From: UBA11475 sp045593005 | Lineage (GTDB): Bacteria > Bacillota > Clostridia > Christensenellales > Borkfalkiaceae | NCBI GenBank assembly: GCA_045593005.1 | Contig: JAZNVV010000021.1 | Location: 1-9,498 of the forward strand | Direction: 5' to 3' | Length of the DNA stretch: 9,498 nucleotides | Position numbers and translations under genes: made by a program | The notes under the pieces: generated by a model | What the model saw: the letters and a program-made list of their open reading frames with translations, nothing else | The model's database searches: none | Told to the model about the DNA's origin: nothing | Part shown: piece after piece, positions 1 through 5,419 of the stretch | Layout: each line of letters opens with the position of its first letter | Position numbering within the stretch: position 1 is the stretch's first letter

Positions 1-84
1 AAGTCGGAGGCCAAGCGGTCTTAGGAAGACAAGCAACTATTGCAACTCCTTGGCTCACAGAACGACATGTCTACGATCCGACTT
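1..84. ncRNA. Candidate structured RNA, family not identified, possibly cut by the window edge
   Basis: No reading frame covers this stretch, but it contains nested complementary arms. Bases 1-8 (AAGTCGGA) are the exact complement of 77-84 (TCCGACTT). Inside them 10-15 (GCCAAG) pairs with 49-54 (CTTGGC). Within that arm lie two small hairpins, 18-22 with 26-30 and 33-36 with 40-43. A closed outer stem holding a branched interior is typical of a folded RNA or riboswitch-like element. It does not fit a tRNA: there is no TTCGANTC T-arm and no plausible anticodon arm. I found no recognisable 5S, SRP, tmRNA or RNase P motifs. Strand is undecided; a single G-T pair (9 with 55) slightly favours plus. 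The outer stem may extend left of base 1. A clostridial conserved RNA such as the raiA motif is an untested possibility. Folding is read by eye. Confidence 0.4.
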
Positions 85-175
85 ATAAGTTTATGGTGGT
101 TTGGTTCGTCGCTTGCGTCCTACGGAATGAAATGAAGTAGCATCCTTGCAGGTGCACTTTTTTTACACACCACTC
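85..175 (+). repeat. 91-base direct repeat, copy 1
   Basis: This element recurs, ungapped, at 249-339 with five substitutions in 91 positions (125, 153, 156, 164 and 168 of this copy). It is non-coding. On the plus strand it has a small stem (105-109 with 122-126), a 5' GGTGGT that can pair with ACCAC near its own 3' end (169-173), and a possible hairpin (140-144 with 151-155) just ahead of a run of T at 158-164. Such a hairpin plus T-run could be a terminator, so each copy may be a small RNA unit. GGTGGTTTGGT at 95-105 also pairs over 11 positions, two of them G-U, with 215-225 in the following spacer. The 73-base spacer (176-248) is not repeated elsewhere in the window; it contains a CTCTATAGAG palindrome at 200-209. 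Confidence 0.85.
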
Positions 176-248
176 GTTAGACCTTTTTTGTTTGTGTGTC
201 TCTATAGAGTGAGAATTAAACCACCTACCTTTTTCATTTAGTTAATAT

Positions 249-339
249 ATAAGTTTATGGTGGTTTGGTTCGTCGCTTGCGTCCTACGAAATGAAATGAA
301 GTAGCATCCTTGCAGGCGCGCTTTTTTAACATACCACTC
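249..339 (+). repeat. 91-base direct repeat, copy 2
   Basis: This is the second copy of the element at 85-175, offset by exactly 164 bases. Similarity stops sharply at both ends, so it is a discrete unit and not part of a longer tandem duplication. Here the stem at 269-273 with 286-290 is fully Watson-Crick, where copy 1 has one U-G pair. GTGCAC in copy 1 has become GCGCGC (316-321), so both differ yet both remain palindromic. A T-run follows at 322-327. The 5' GGTGGTTT (259-266) can pair with 358-365, which overlaps the terminator at 360-391. Two copies with a unique spacer are too few and too long for a CRISPR array. No transposase or inverted termini are present. Confidence 0.85.
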
Positions 340-359
340 TTCAGTTTTTTAAAACTAAA

Positions 360-391
360 GCCACCCTTTACGTAAATATGTAAAGGGTGGC
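360..391 (-). terminator. Intrinsic terminator of the DUF1538/P-II operon
   Basis: There is a perfect 12-bp stem, 360-371 with 380-391, and an 8-base loop. It lies about 70 bases after the stop of the last P-II-like gene. On the minus strand the stem is followed by TTTAGTTTT, a reasonable U-tract. On the plus strand it is followed by a looser AT-rich run, so it might also work weakly in the other direction against transcription from the repeat region. The spacer between the stop codon and the hairpin (392-459) holds no further gene or clear motif. Confidence 0.8.
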
Positions 392-459
392 AATATTTAT
401 ATTTTTGTCGTTTTTGACGCCAACGGTATTGCGAAAATCGACCATGTAAAAAATTTTCT

Positions 460-798
460 TTACTGATTTTCTTTTTTTACGGGCTTATCGTTTAAACCTA
501 CGACCTCATCCACCGGTAGAGCAAATGCAATTCCTTGCGCAGATGTTGCCGAGCCGATTGCGCTATAAAGTCCTTTCAATATGCCGTCAATTAGTTCGCT
601 TTTTGCCAAAATCATAACAATTTCTTTTTCCGGCTGGATTGAGATATTAAATATTTTTTCTGCTTCTTTAGAGATTGTGCCCCTACCTTGCAAGATAGTG
701 CCACCCCTTGCTCCACACGCTTTAGCGGCTTCCATAGCGACTTCAGCAAAACCCCTATTTACGATTGCTATAATACATTTATGACTTTTTTTCATCAT
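460..798 (-). CDS. P-II-like signalling protein, short T-loop type
   Basis: The 112-aa product belongs to the P-II nitrogen-regulator superfamily: small trimeric cytosolic proteins that bind nucleotides and control transporters or enzymes. The visible signature is an N-terminal strand IIAIVNRG, then GARGGTILQGRGT, then EKEIVMILA, and a C-terminal GIAFALPVDEVVGL that matches the end of the P-II fold. The stretch between strands 2 and 3, where GlnB and GlnK carry the long T-loop with its uridylylated tyrosine, is only about 15 residues and has no tyrosine, so classical GlnD control is unlikely. Two ATGs stand in tandem at the start; a GGGGGT site lies 6 bases upstream of the first. The start overlaps the end of the preceding P-II-like gene by 20 bases, implying translational coupling. 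Family is confident; ligand and target are unknown, with the co-transcribed DUF1538 protein the obvious partner (inference). Confidence 0.85.
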   Translation of the reverse strand: MMKKSHKCIIAIVNRGFAEVAMEAAKACGARGGTILQGRGTISKEAEKIFNISIQPEKEIVMILAKSELIDGILKGLYSAIGSATSAQGIAFALPVDEVVGLNDKPVKKENQ

Positions 799-1225
799 TT
801 TTTACCCCCGTCTTACCAGTTTTGTCGTTGCTAAGCAGTTGATAAATCGAAACTCCTATAATGCTGTCTAGCGCAACTGTGAAAGCAATACCCTTGCCGT
901 TTTTAACTTTTTTAAACTTTTCAGCCAGCGTATCAAGGACATCTTTGACTTTATCTTCCCTAATATACGAAAGAATAATCGACTTGTCCGATTCTACAAG
1001 CCCCAAAAGGTCAATCATTTGCGAATTTGCCGTACCCTTGCCGTACAAAATCATTTGAACGTTGACTTCAAACTGTTCAATCAGGTCGGCATAAAAAAGC
1101 GTTTTGCTTCTATCAACAATAGTAACAAGCAACTTTAATTTGTGGACGTTTGAAACCTGTTTCTTTTTAGGCGTAGGTTTTTTAGCCGTTTTATCCACGA
1201 TTTTTTTAGTTAACGTTGTAGGCAT
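779..1225 (-). CDS. P-II-like signalling protein with basic N-terminal extension
   Basis: This is a 148-aa second member of the P-II superfamily, clearly diverged from its neighbour. The core runs from about residue 30 (KLLVTIVDR) through MILYGKGTANSQMIDLLGL and SIILSYIRED to GKGIAFTVALDSIIGVS. It lacks the long tyrosine-bearing T-loop of GlnB. Residues 1-28 form a lysine-rich, probably disordered extension that could touch membrane phospholipid or the partner protein. The C-terminal tail is also charged. A site reading AAGGGGAG sits 3 bases before the ATG and overlaps the TAA of the DUF1538 gene, leaving a 9-base gap, so the two are co-translated. Two different P-II-like subunits from one operon suggest a heteromer or two separate signal inputs (inference). 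The effector molecule cannot be read from sequence. Confidence 0.82.
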   Translation of the reverse strand: MPTTLTKKIVDKTAKKPTPKKKQVSNVHKLKLLVTIVDRSKTLFYADLIEQFEVNVQMILYGKGTANSQMIDLLGLVESDKSIILSYIREDKVKDVLDTLAEKFKKVKNGKGIAFTVALDSIIGVSIYQLLSNDKTGKTGVKNDEKKS

Positions 1226-1234
1226 AATCTCCCC

Positions 1235-2752
1235 TTATAAAAACCTAATAATTTGGTCGTCTTCTTCGTCTAAAATCTTTTTCATAGCAAGTTTTTCGCT
1301 AAATCTTTTACGATAAATGGCCGTAAAACCTAAAAGTTGAATAGTAATGAGTGGTGTCATTGCAACCATTGCAACTATACCGAACGCGTCGGACAAAATA
1401 TTCCCACCAAACGCAACGCAAACCCCGATTGCAAAAGGCAAAATAAACGTTGAGGTCAACGGACCTGACGCTACGCCACCAGAGTCAAACGCGATTGCCG
1501 TGTAAATCTTCGGCACAAAGAACGAAAGCCCTAGCGAAATTAAATAACCAGGAATTAAATAGTAAAGAATAGAAAATCTAAAAATAATTCTGATAACAGA
1601 AAGACAAATAGACGCTCCAACACCTATGCTTAACGCTATCATCATAGCCTTTTTAGAAACGGTGCCCTGCGTAATTTCTTCAACCTGCTTGTTCAAAACG
1701 TGCACGGCTGGCTCGGCTAAAACAACTACTAGCCCAAGCACAAACGCCACTACAACGACGGCAATTTCTGATGAAGAGGCAAGTTCACTACCCATTTTGA
1801 AACCTACGGGCATAAAACCGACGTGTACGGCTGTTAAAAAAACTATTAAACCGACGTAGGTGAAAGCCGTCCCCACTAAAATTTGTAAAATCTTCATTTT
1901 TGGTAGTTTTAAGAAGATATAATTGATTACAAAGAAGAAAACAACGACTAACCCTAACGCAATAGTAACGTCTTTTGCTGTAATTAGTAAAGTGTGAAAA
2001 GTGTAATCACCGATATTATCAGCAATTAAATAATCGTTTACGCTTGGAGCAGAGACGTCCCCACCATTGATTAAACTTAAACACAAAACTGCTAAAATAG
2101 GTCCGACCGAACACATTGCAACCAAACCGAAACTATTTTCGCTAGCGTTTCTACCCCCGATAGTCGTAGCGATACCAACGCCAAGCGCCATAATAAACGG
2201 TACGGTGATAGGCCCTGTCGTTACACCACCAGAGTCAAAAGACAACGGAATAAGTTGGAAATTTTCAGCATCCACCGACAAAACAAGCAACGCAAGCGCA
2301 AATAATACCATATAAAAGTATATGAGCAGGCTTGCCAAGTCTCTTTTGAATACAATTTTTAAAACGGATACTATCAAAAAGATACCTACGCCCACGCCGA
2401 CAAAAATAACAATTAATTTGCTACCAACTTGGTTTGCCAAAACCGTTAAGTCGGGCTCGGCAATAGTGATTAAAACGCCAAGCGCAAAACATACAAGCGT
2501 CAGCAGTTTTAAGTTTTGTGCCTTCGTCAAGCCTGCGCCCACGTGTTCACCCATAGGCGTCATTGCAACGTCTGCTCCTAAAGTAAAAAAGCCTATCCCC
2601 AAAATTAAAAATAATGCCGACACGCTAAACGTTACTATTTCTTTTACACTCAAATTTAATAACGGCGTAAAATTTAAAATTATAACGATTAAAGTAACCG
2701 GCAAAACTGATATTAAAGATTCTTTAATTTTGCTAAATAGTAACTTCTTCAT
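1235..2752 (-). CDS. DUF1538-family polytopic membrane protein, internally duplicated
   Basis: This 505-aa, very hydrophobic protein is recognised as DUF1538 by the repeated SFDSGGVTTGPIT / AFDSGGVASGPLT motif. The two halves are homologous with an offset of about 249 residues: ITIAEPDLTVLANQV (95-109) matches VVLAEPAVHVLNKQV (343-357), FDSGGV at 172 matches that at 422, and FGLVAMCSVGPI (208-219) matches FGIVAMVAMTPL (457-468). This is the two-fold pseudosymmetry common in secondary transporters and channels. The conserved Asp-Ser-Gly-Gly and Ala-Glu-Pro elements within membrane segments are candidates for a substrate or ion path. The C-terminal tail is charged and could be cytosolic. It is first in an operon with two P-II-like genes, suggesting a transporter gated by P-II (inference). 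GGAG lies 6 bases before the ATG. No substrate is known to me for this family. Confidence 0.88.
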   Translation of the reverse strand: MKKLLFSKIKESLISVLPVTLIVIILNFTPLLNLSVKEIVTFSVSALFLILGIGFFTLGADVAMTPMGEHVGAGLTKAQNLKLLTLVCFALGVLITIAEPDLTVLANQVGSKLIVIFVGVGVGIFLIVSVLKIVFKRDLASLLIYFYMVLFALALLVLSVDAENFQLIPLSFDSGGVTTGPITVPFIMALGVGIATTIGGRNASENSFGLVAMCSVGPILAVLCLSLINGGDVSAPSVNDYLIADNIGDYTFHTLLITAKDVTIALGLVVVFFFVINYIFLKLPKMKILQILVGTAFTYVGLIVFLTAVHVGFMPVGFKMGSELASSSEIAVVVVAFVLGLVVVLAEPAVHVLNKQVEEITQGTVSKKAMMIALSIGVGASICLSVIRIIFRFSILYYLIPGYLISLGLSFFVPKIYTAIAFDSGGVASGPLTSTFILPFAIGVCVAFGGNILSDAFGIVAMVAMTPLITIQLLGFTAIYRKRFSEKLAMKKILDEEDDQIIRFL

Positions 2753-2758
2753 TTTTTA

Positions 2759-2800
2759 CTCCACTTTGTATATTATATTTTATCATATAATAACTGAAAA
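2759..2800 (-). promoter_or_regulatory. Probable promoter and ribosome binding site of the DUF1538/P-II operon
   Basis: On the minus strand TTTTCA (2800-2795) and a consensus TATAAT (2777-2772) are separated by 17 bases. Transcription would start near 2765, giving a leader of only about 13 bases that just includes the GGAG site (2762-2759). The -35 box is weak (4 of 6). The terminator of the preceding transporter gene ends upstream, so this operon needs its own promoter. Confidence 0.45.
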
Positions 2801-2826
2801 TAAAAGTGAAACAAACAAAAAACTAA

Positions 2827-2860
2827 AAAGCACCCTAATGCAAATGATAAAGGGTGCTTT
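2827..2860 (-). terminator. Intrinsic terminator after the NSS transporter gene
   Basis: There is a 10-bp stem, 2827-2836 with 2851-2860 (core AGCACCCT/AGGGTGCT), and a 14-base loop, placed about 18 bases beyond the transporter stop codon. On the minus strand it is followed by TTAGTTTTTTTG. The plus strand also shows a T-run after the stem, so it looks bidirectional, though no plus-strand gene reaches it. Confidence 0.85.
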
Positions 2861-2877
2861 TTTATTATTTTATTCAA

Positions 2878-4254
2878 TTAAATAAAGAACGTTACTATAC
2901 TAATTACAATAAAGATAAACATCAATACAGGAAGAACGTACTTCATATAATTCTTCATCCAAGGCTTAATTTTTAAGCCCTTGCCTTGGTTAGCCTCTTC
3001 TACAAAGTTATCATAACCCCAGCCCTTTTTAAGCGTACAGAAAAGCACGAATAAGAACGAACCGATAGGAAGTAGCAAGTTAGAAACGATAAAGTCTTCA
3101 AGGTCGAGAACGCCAGAGCCTGGACCAAACGGAGTAAAACCAGCCCAAACGTTAAAGCCTAAAATACAAGGGAGAGATAATATAATTAATGCTACGCAAC
3201 CTACTACGCAAATTTTTGGGCGTTTCCAACCCGTCATATCTTCAAGCATTGCAACGATATTTTCGATAACGGCAAAAACTGTCGTGAGCGCCGCAAACGC
3301 AAGGAATAAGAAGAAGAACGAGCCCCAAACTCTACCACCTGCCATATCGGCAAAGATATTAGGAAGTGTTTCAAAGATAAGCGCTGGGCCAGCATTTACG
3401 TCTCCACCGTTGTAAGTAAAGCACGCTGGGAAGATAATTAAACCAGCCGTGATAGCAACTACTGTGTCAAGAACGGCAACGTTAACAGATTCACCTAAAA
3501 GCGAACGGTCTTTGTCGATATAACTACCAAAAATAGCCATTGAGCCTATACCTAAACTTAACGTAAAGAAAGCCTGACTCATAGCGCTTGTTATAACGTC
3601 GAAGAAAGTTACACCACTTGCTTTCATAGTGTCAAAGTTAGGAACAAGGTAGAACTTTAAGCCTTCGCCTGCTTCTGCAAGGAAAAACCCTCTAATAGCA
3701 AGTACGAACATTATCGCTAAAAGGGCAAGCATCATAAATTTAGAAACTCTTTCCAAACTCTTTTTAACGCCAAATCCACATACTACAAAGCCCATGATGA
3801 TAACAATGGTCGTAAATAAAATTTGCATCCAAGGGTTTGAAATCATTTCGCCAAACTGTGAAGTAATAGCAACGTTTGATTTTCCAACAAAGTCGCCCTT
3901 TATCATTTTAACAAAATACTGTAAAAGCCAGCCTGCAACACTCGTGTAAAACATCATTAAAAGTATGTTGCCAGCAAATGCAGCGTAGCCGTGTAAATGC
4001 CATTTGTGGTTAGGTTTTTCAAGCATTTGATACATTTTTAACGGTGATTTTTGCGACGCACGCCCCATAGCAAATTCCATAGTCATTACAGGTACACCCA
4101 TAATTACAAGGAAGATAAGGTAAACAAGCACGAAAATACCACCACCATTTTGACCTACAAGCCAAGGAAACTTCCACACGTTACCGACACCGATTGCACA
4201 GCCAGCCGATAAAAGTATGAACCCAAGACGAGAGCCTAACTTTTCTCTTTCCAT
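2878..4254 (-). CDS. Sodium-dependent amino-acid-type transporter (NSS/SNF family)
   Basis: The 458-aa inner-membrane protein has the LeuT/MhsT fold and would couple Na+ entry to uptake of an amino acid or related amine. TM1 carries the unwound GCAIGVGNVWKFPW segment (residues 18-31) followed by NGGG. A tyrosine at 103 with a nearby GW matches the TM3 substrate-gate region. TM6 is AFFTLSLGIGSMAIFGSYI (228-246), close to LeuT. TM8 has AALTTVFAVIE (321-331), where T324 and T325 align with the LeuT Na2 ligands. About 11-12 membrane segments are visible. I start at the ATG at 4254 because GGAG lies 7 bases upstream and the family begins with MEREKLGSRLGF; an in-frame TTG at 4287 adds an atypical segment with no ribosome site. 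It is a single-gene unit between two terminators. The substrate is not predictable. Confidence 0.93.
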   Translation of the reverse strand: MEREKLGSRLGFILLSAGCAIGVGNVWKFPWLVGQNGGGIFVLVYLIFLVIMGVPVMTMEFAMGRASQKSPLKMYQMLEKPNHKWHLHGYAAFAGNILLMMFYTSVAGWLLQYFVKMIKGDFVGKSNVAITSQFGEMISNPWMQILFTTIVIIMGFVVCGFGVKKSLERVSKFMMLALLAIMFVLAIRGFFLAEAGEGLKFYLVPNFDTMKASGVTFFDVITSAMSQAFFTLSLGIGSMAIFGSYIDKDRSLLGESVNVAVLDTVVAITAGLIIFPACFTYNGGDVNAGPALIFETLPNIFADMAGGRVWGSFFFLFLAFAALTTVFAVIENIVAMLEDMTGWKRPKICVVGCVALIILSLPCILGFNVWAGFTPFGPGSGVLDLEDFIVSNLLLPIGSFLFVLFCTLKKGWGYDNFVEEANQGKGLKIKPWMKNYMKYVLPVLMFIFIVISIVTFFI

Positions 4255-4261
4255 AATCAAT

Positions 4262-4265
4262 CTCC
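4262..4265 (-). promoter_or_regulatory. Shine-Dalgarno site deciding the transporter start
   Basis: GGAG (in TTTGGAGA on the minus strand) lies 7 bases before the ATG at 4254. Nothing comparable precedes the upstream in-frame TTG at 4287. Confidence 0.8.
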
Positions 4266-4305
4266 AAAAAAATAAATTTACGCACAAAAGTGCTAATATT
4301 TAAGC

Positions 4306-4332
4306 AAAAAAGCGGACGATTGTCCACTTTTT
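4306..4332 (-). terminator. Terminator hairpin between the YwaF-like and NSS genes; possible leader attenuator
   Basis: The stem is 11 bp, 4307-4317 with 4322-4332, with a 4-base loop and a run of six T on the minus strand. Its single non-Watson-Crick position (4313/4326) is a G-U pair on the minus-strand RNA but a C-A mismatch on the plus strand, so it is a minus-strand element. It is well placed to end the YwaF-like transcript. The best promoter for the next gene lies upstream of it, so that transcript may have to read through it. Confidence 0.7.
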
Positions 4333-4341
4333 AACGTTATA

Positions 4342-4370
4342 ATTTTAACACAAATTAATAATTATTGCAA
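4342..4370 (-). promoter_or_regulatory. Candidate promoter of the NSS transporter gene
   Basis: On the minus strand TTGCAA (4370-4365), a 17-base spacer and TAAAAT (4347-4342) are preceded by TG in the extended -10 position. Start would be near 4335, just before the hairpin at 4306-4332. The leader to the ATG would be about 80 bases and also contains a second small hairpin (GCAC/GTGC, 4282-4293) followed by a T-rich run. Confidence 0.5.
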
Positions 4371-4395
4371 CAATAAAATTAAAATTGCCGTCGTT

Positions 4396-5211
4396 TTATA
4401 ATTCGTACGACACCGTCGCCGTCTTTTTACAAATAAATTTGCGAATTAAAAATACTACGTAAAATACAATAAAAGCGACAAGGGTAAACCCTATATAATA
4501 TGCTGGCAAGAACAACCAGTAAATATGGTGAATTAAGTTTGCAACAGGAATTTCACAATGATAATAAGGGCTTATATAGAACATATTAAACTTAACGCCA
4601 GGGTTAACGGCATAAAAGATTAAGTTCATTATAAGCGCCGTCGTAACAAGCGCAACGAATACTAAAACTGCTTTAAGCATTGCTTTAAGGGTAAATGGTA
4701 TTCTTCCCGAAGTCCAAAGCATTACGCCGATTACTACCATAGCGCCGTGGTGGAGCATTGTGTGAATGTTTATTGCTACGTAACTCATATATACTGAGGA
4801 CGGAACAAGCATTACTGCAAGTCCAGCAAATAACGAATAAGTTCCTAAAAAAGTATAAAGCGCCTCGCGAAATTTACTTTCTTTAAGTAAACTAGCAGTA
4901 AAACCAACGTACATAGGAACGGAGCAAAATTGAAATGGTAAATAATACCAGTTGTATTCCCACTTGGCAACACCGTTTTCATATTCAAAAGACATAATGA
5001 ATTGTTTAATAACTTCAAAAATAAGTAAAATAGCCGTCGTAATTAAAAGAACAATTCTTACCGTTTTATCGGACGCTTTTCTAGAAATAAAACCTACTGC
5101 AAAACAAAGTGCAATAAGAATGCCTAAACACATTATATGATACCAGCCGTAAAGTGTAGGCGTTTCCATTGTGCCTTGTAACCAGTATACGAATTTCTCA
5201 AAAGTATTCAT
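4396..5211 (-). CDS. YwaF/TIGR02206-like integral membrane protein of unknown function
   Basis: The 271-aa protein has about six to seven hydrophobic segments. It resembles the YwaF family of Bacillus (also called the TP0381 type), whose biochemical role is not established. Family-like landmarks are the N-terminal YGWYHIMCLG (21-30), the LPFQFCSVPMYVG segment (91-103) with a cysteine in a membrane helix, and the histidine-rich INIHTMLHHG (147-156). A second histidine pair, LIHHIYW (226-232), lies before the last helix. The clustered His and Glu residues in helices could bind a metal or proton, but that is speculation. I prefer the ATG at 5211 to an in-frame GTG at 5220: the AAGGAAGG site (5227-5220) is 8 bases from the ATG but would abut the GTG. 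It is monocistronic, with its own promoter and a terminator downstream. Confidence 0.7.
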   Translation of the reverse strand: MNTFEKFVYWLQGTMETPTLYGWYHIMCLGILIALCFAVGFISRKASDKTVRIVLLITTAILLIFEVIKQFIMSFEYENGVAKWEYNWYYLPFQFCSVPMYVGFTASLLKESKFREALYTFLGTYSLFAGLAVMLVPSSVYMSYVAINIHTMLHHGAMVVIGVMLWTSGRIPFTLKAMLKAVLVFVALVTTALIMNLIFYAVNPGVKFNMFYISPYYHCEIPVANLIHHIYWLFLPAYYIGFTLVAFIVFYVVFLIRKFICKKTATVSYEL

Positions 5212-5219
5212 AAAACCCA

Positions 5220-5261
5220 CCTTCCTTTGTCTATAATATCAAAATTGCGCTTTCTTGACAA
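5220..5261 (-). promoter_or_regulatory. Promoter and ribosome site of the YwaF-like gene
   Basis: TTGTCA (5261-5256), a 17-base spacer and TATTAT (5238-5233) lie on the minus strand, with TG one base before the -10 box. This is one of the two best promoters in the window. The predicted start near 5226 leaves a leader of about 15 bases, nearly all taken up by the AAGGAAGG ribosome site. The rest of the 5221-5382 gap shows no other gene. Confidence 0.7.
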
Positions 5262-5382
5262 GTATTTTTGTGTGTTTTCACTCTATTAACGAGCTTTATA
5301 AACAATATTATATATTTATATGGTAAAATTTTCCATTTTCTATAAATTACTTTGTTTTTTTGTAAGAAAAATTGAAAAAATT

Positions 5383-5416
5383 AAAAATTCCTTATTAAGA
5401 GCAATAAGGAATTTTT
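5383..5416 (-). terminator. Intrinsic terminator of the rpmH-rnpA-yidD-yidC-jag cluster
   Basis: A perfect 14-bp stem, 5383-5396 with 5403-5416, has a 6-base loop and starts 4 bases beyond the jag stop codon. On the minus strand it is followed by a long T-rich tail. The stem is AT-rich apart from CC/GG at its middle. Its position shows that the cluster ends at jag and does not continue into mnmE, mnmG or rsmG as it often does in Bacillota. Confidence 0.85.
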
Positions 5417-5419
5417 TTC

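Noticed and set aside
1..84. A tRNA gene on either strand
   Set aside because: The closing stem is tRNA-like in length, but there is no T-arm consensus, no valid anticodon arm and no CCA-compatible end.
176..182. GTTAGAC resembling an integron attC core site
   Set aside because: No matching partner core site, no second copy after the other repeat, and no integrase or cassette structure.
85..339. CRISPR array
   Set aside because: Only two repeats, each 91 bases, with one 73-base spacer and no cas genes.
1191..1199. TTATCCACG, close to a DnaA box
   Set aside because: It is a single site inside a P-II-like coding sequence with no neighbouring boxes, so most likely chance.
2322..2885. 187-residue plus-strand open frame
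   Set aside because: It is antisense to the DUF1538 gene and runs over a terminator; composition is a shadow of the real gene and it has no recognisable domain.
4255..4287. Transporter start at TTG 4287
   Set aside because: It adds residues not typical of the family and has no ribosome site, whereas the ATG at 4254 has both support and a matching N-terminus.
5212..5220. YwaF-like gene start at GTG 5220
   Set aside because: The ribosome site would directly abut the GTG; spacing is right only for the ATG at 5211.
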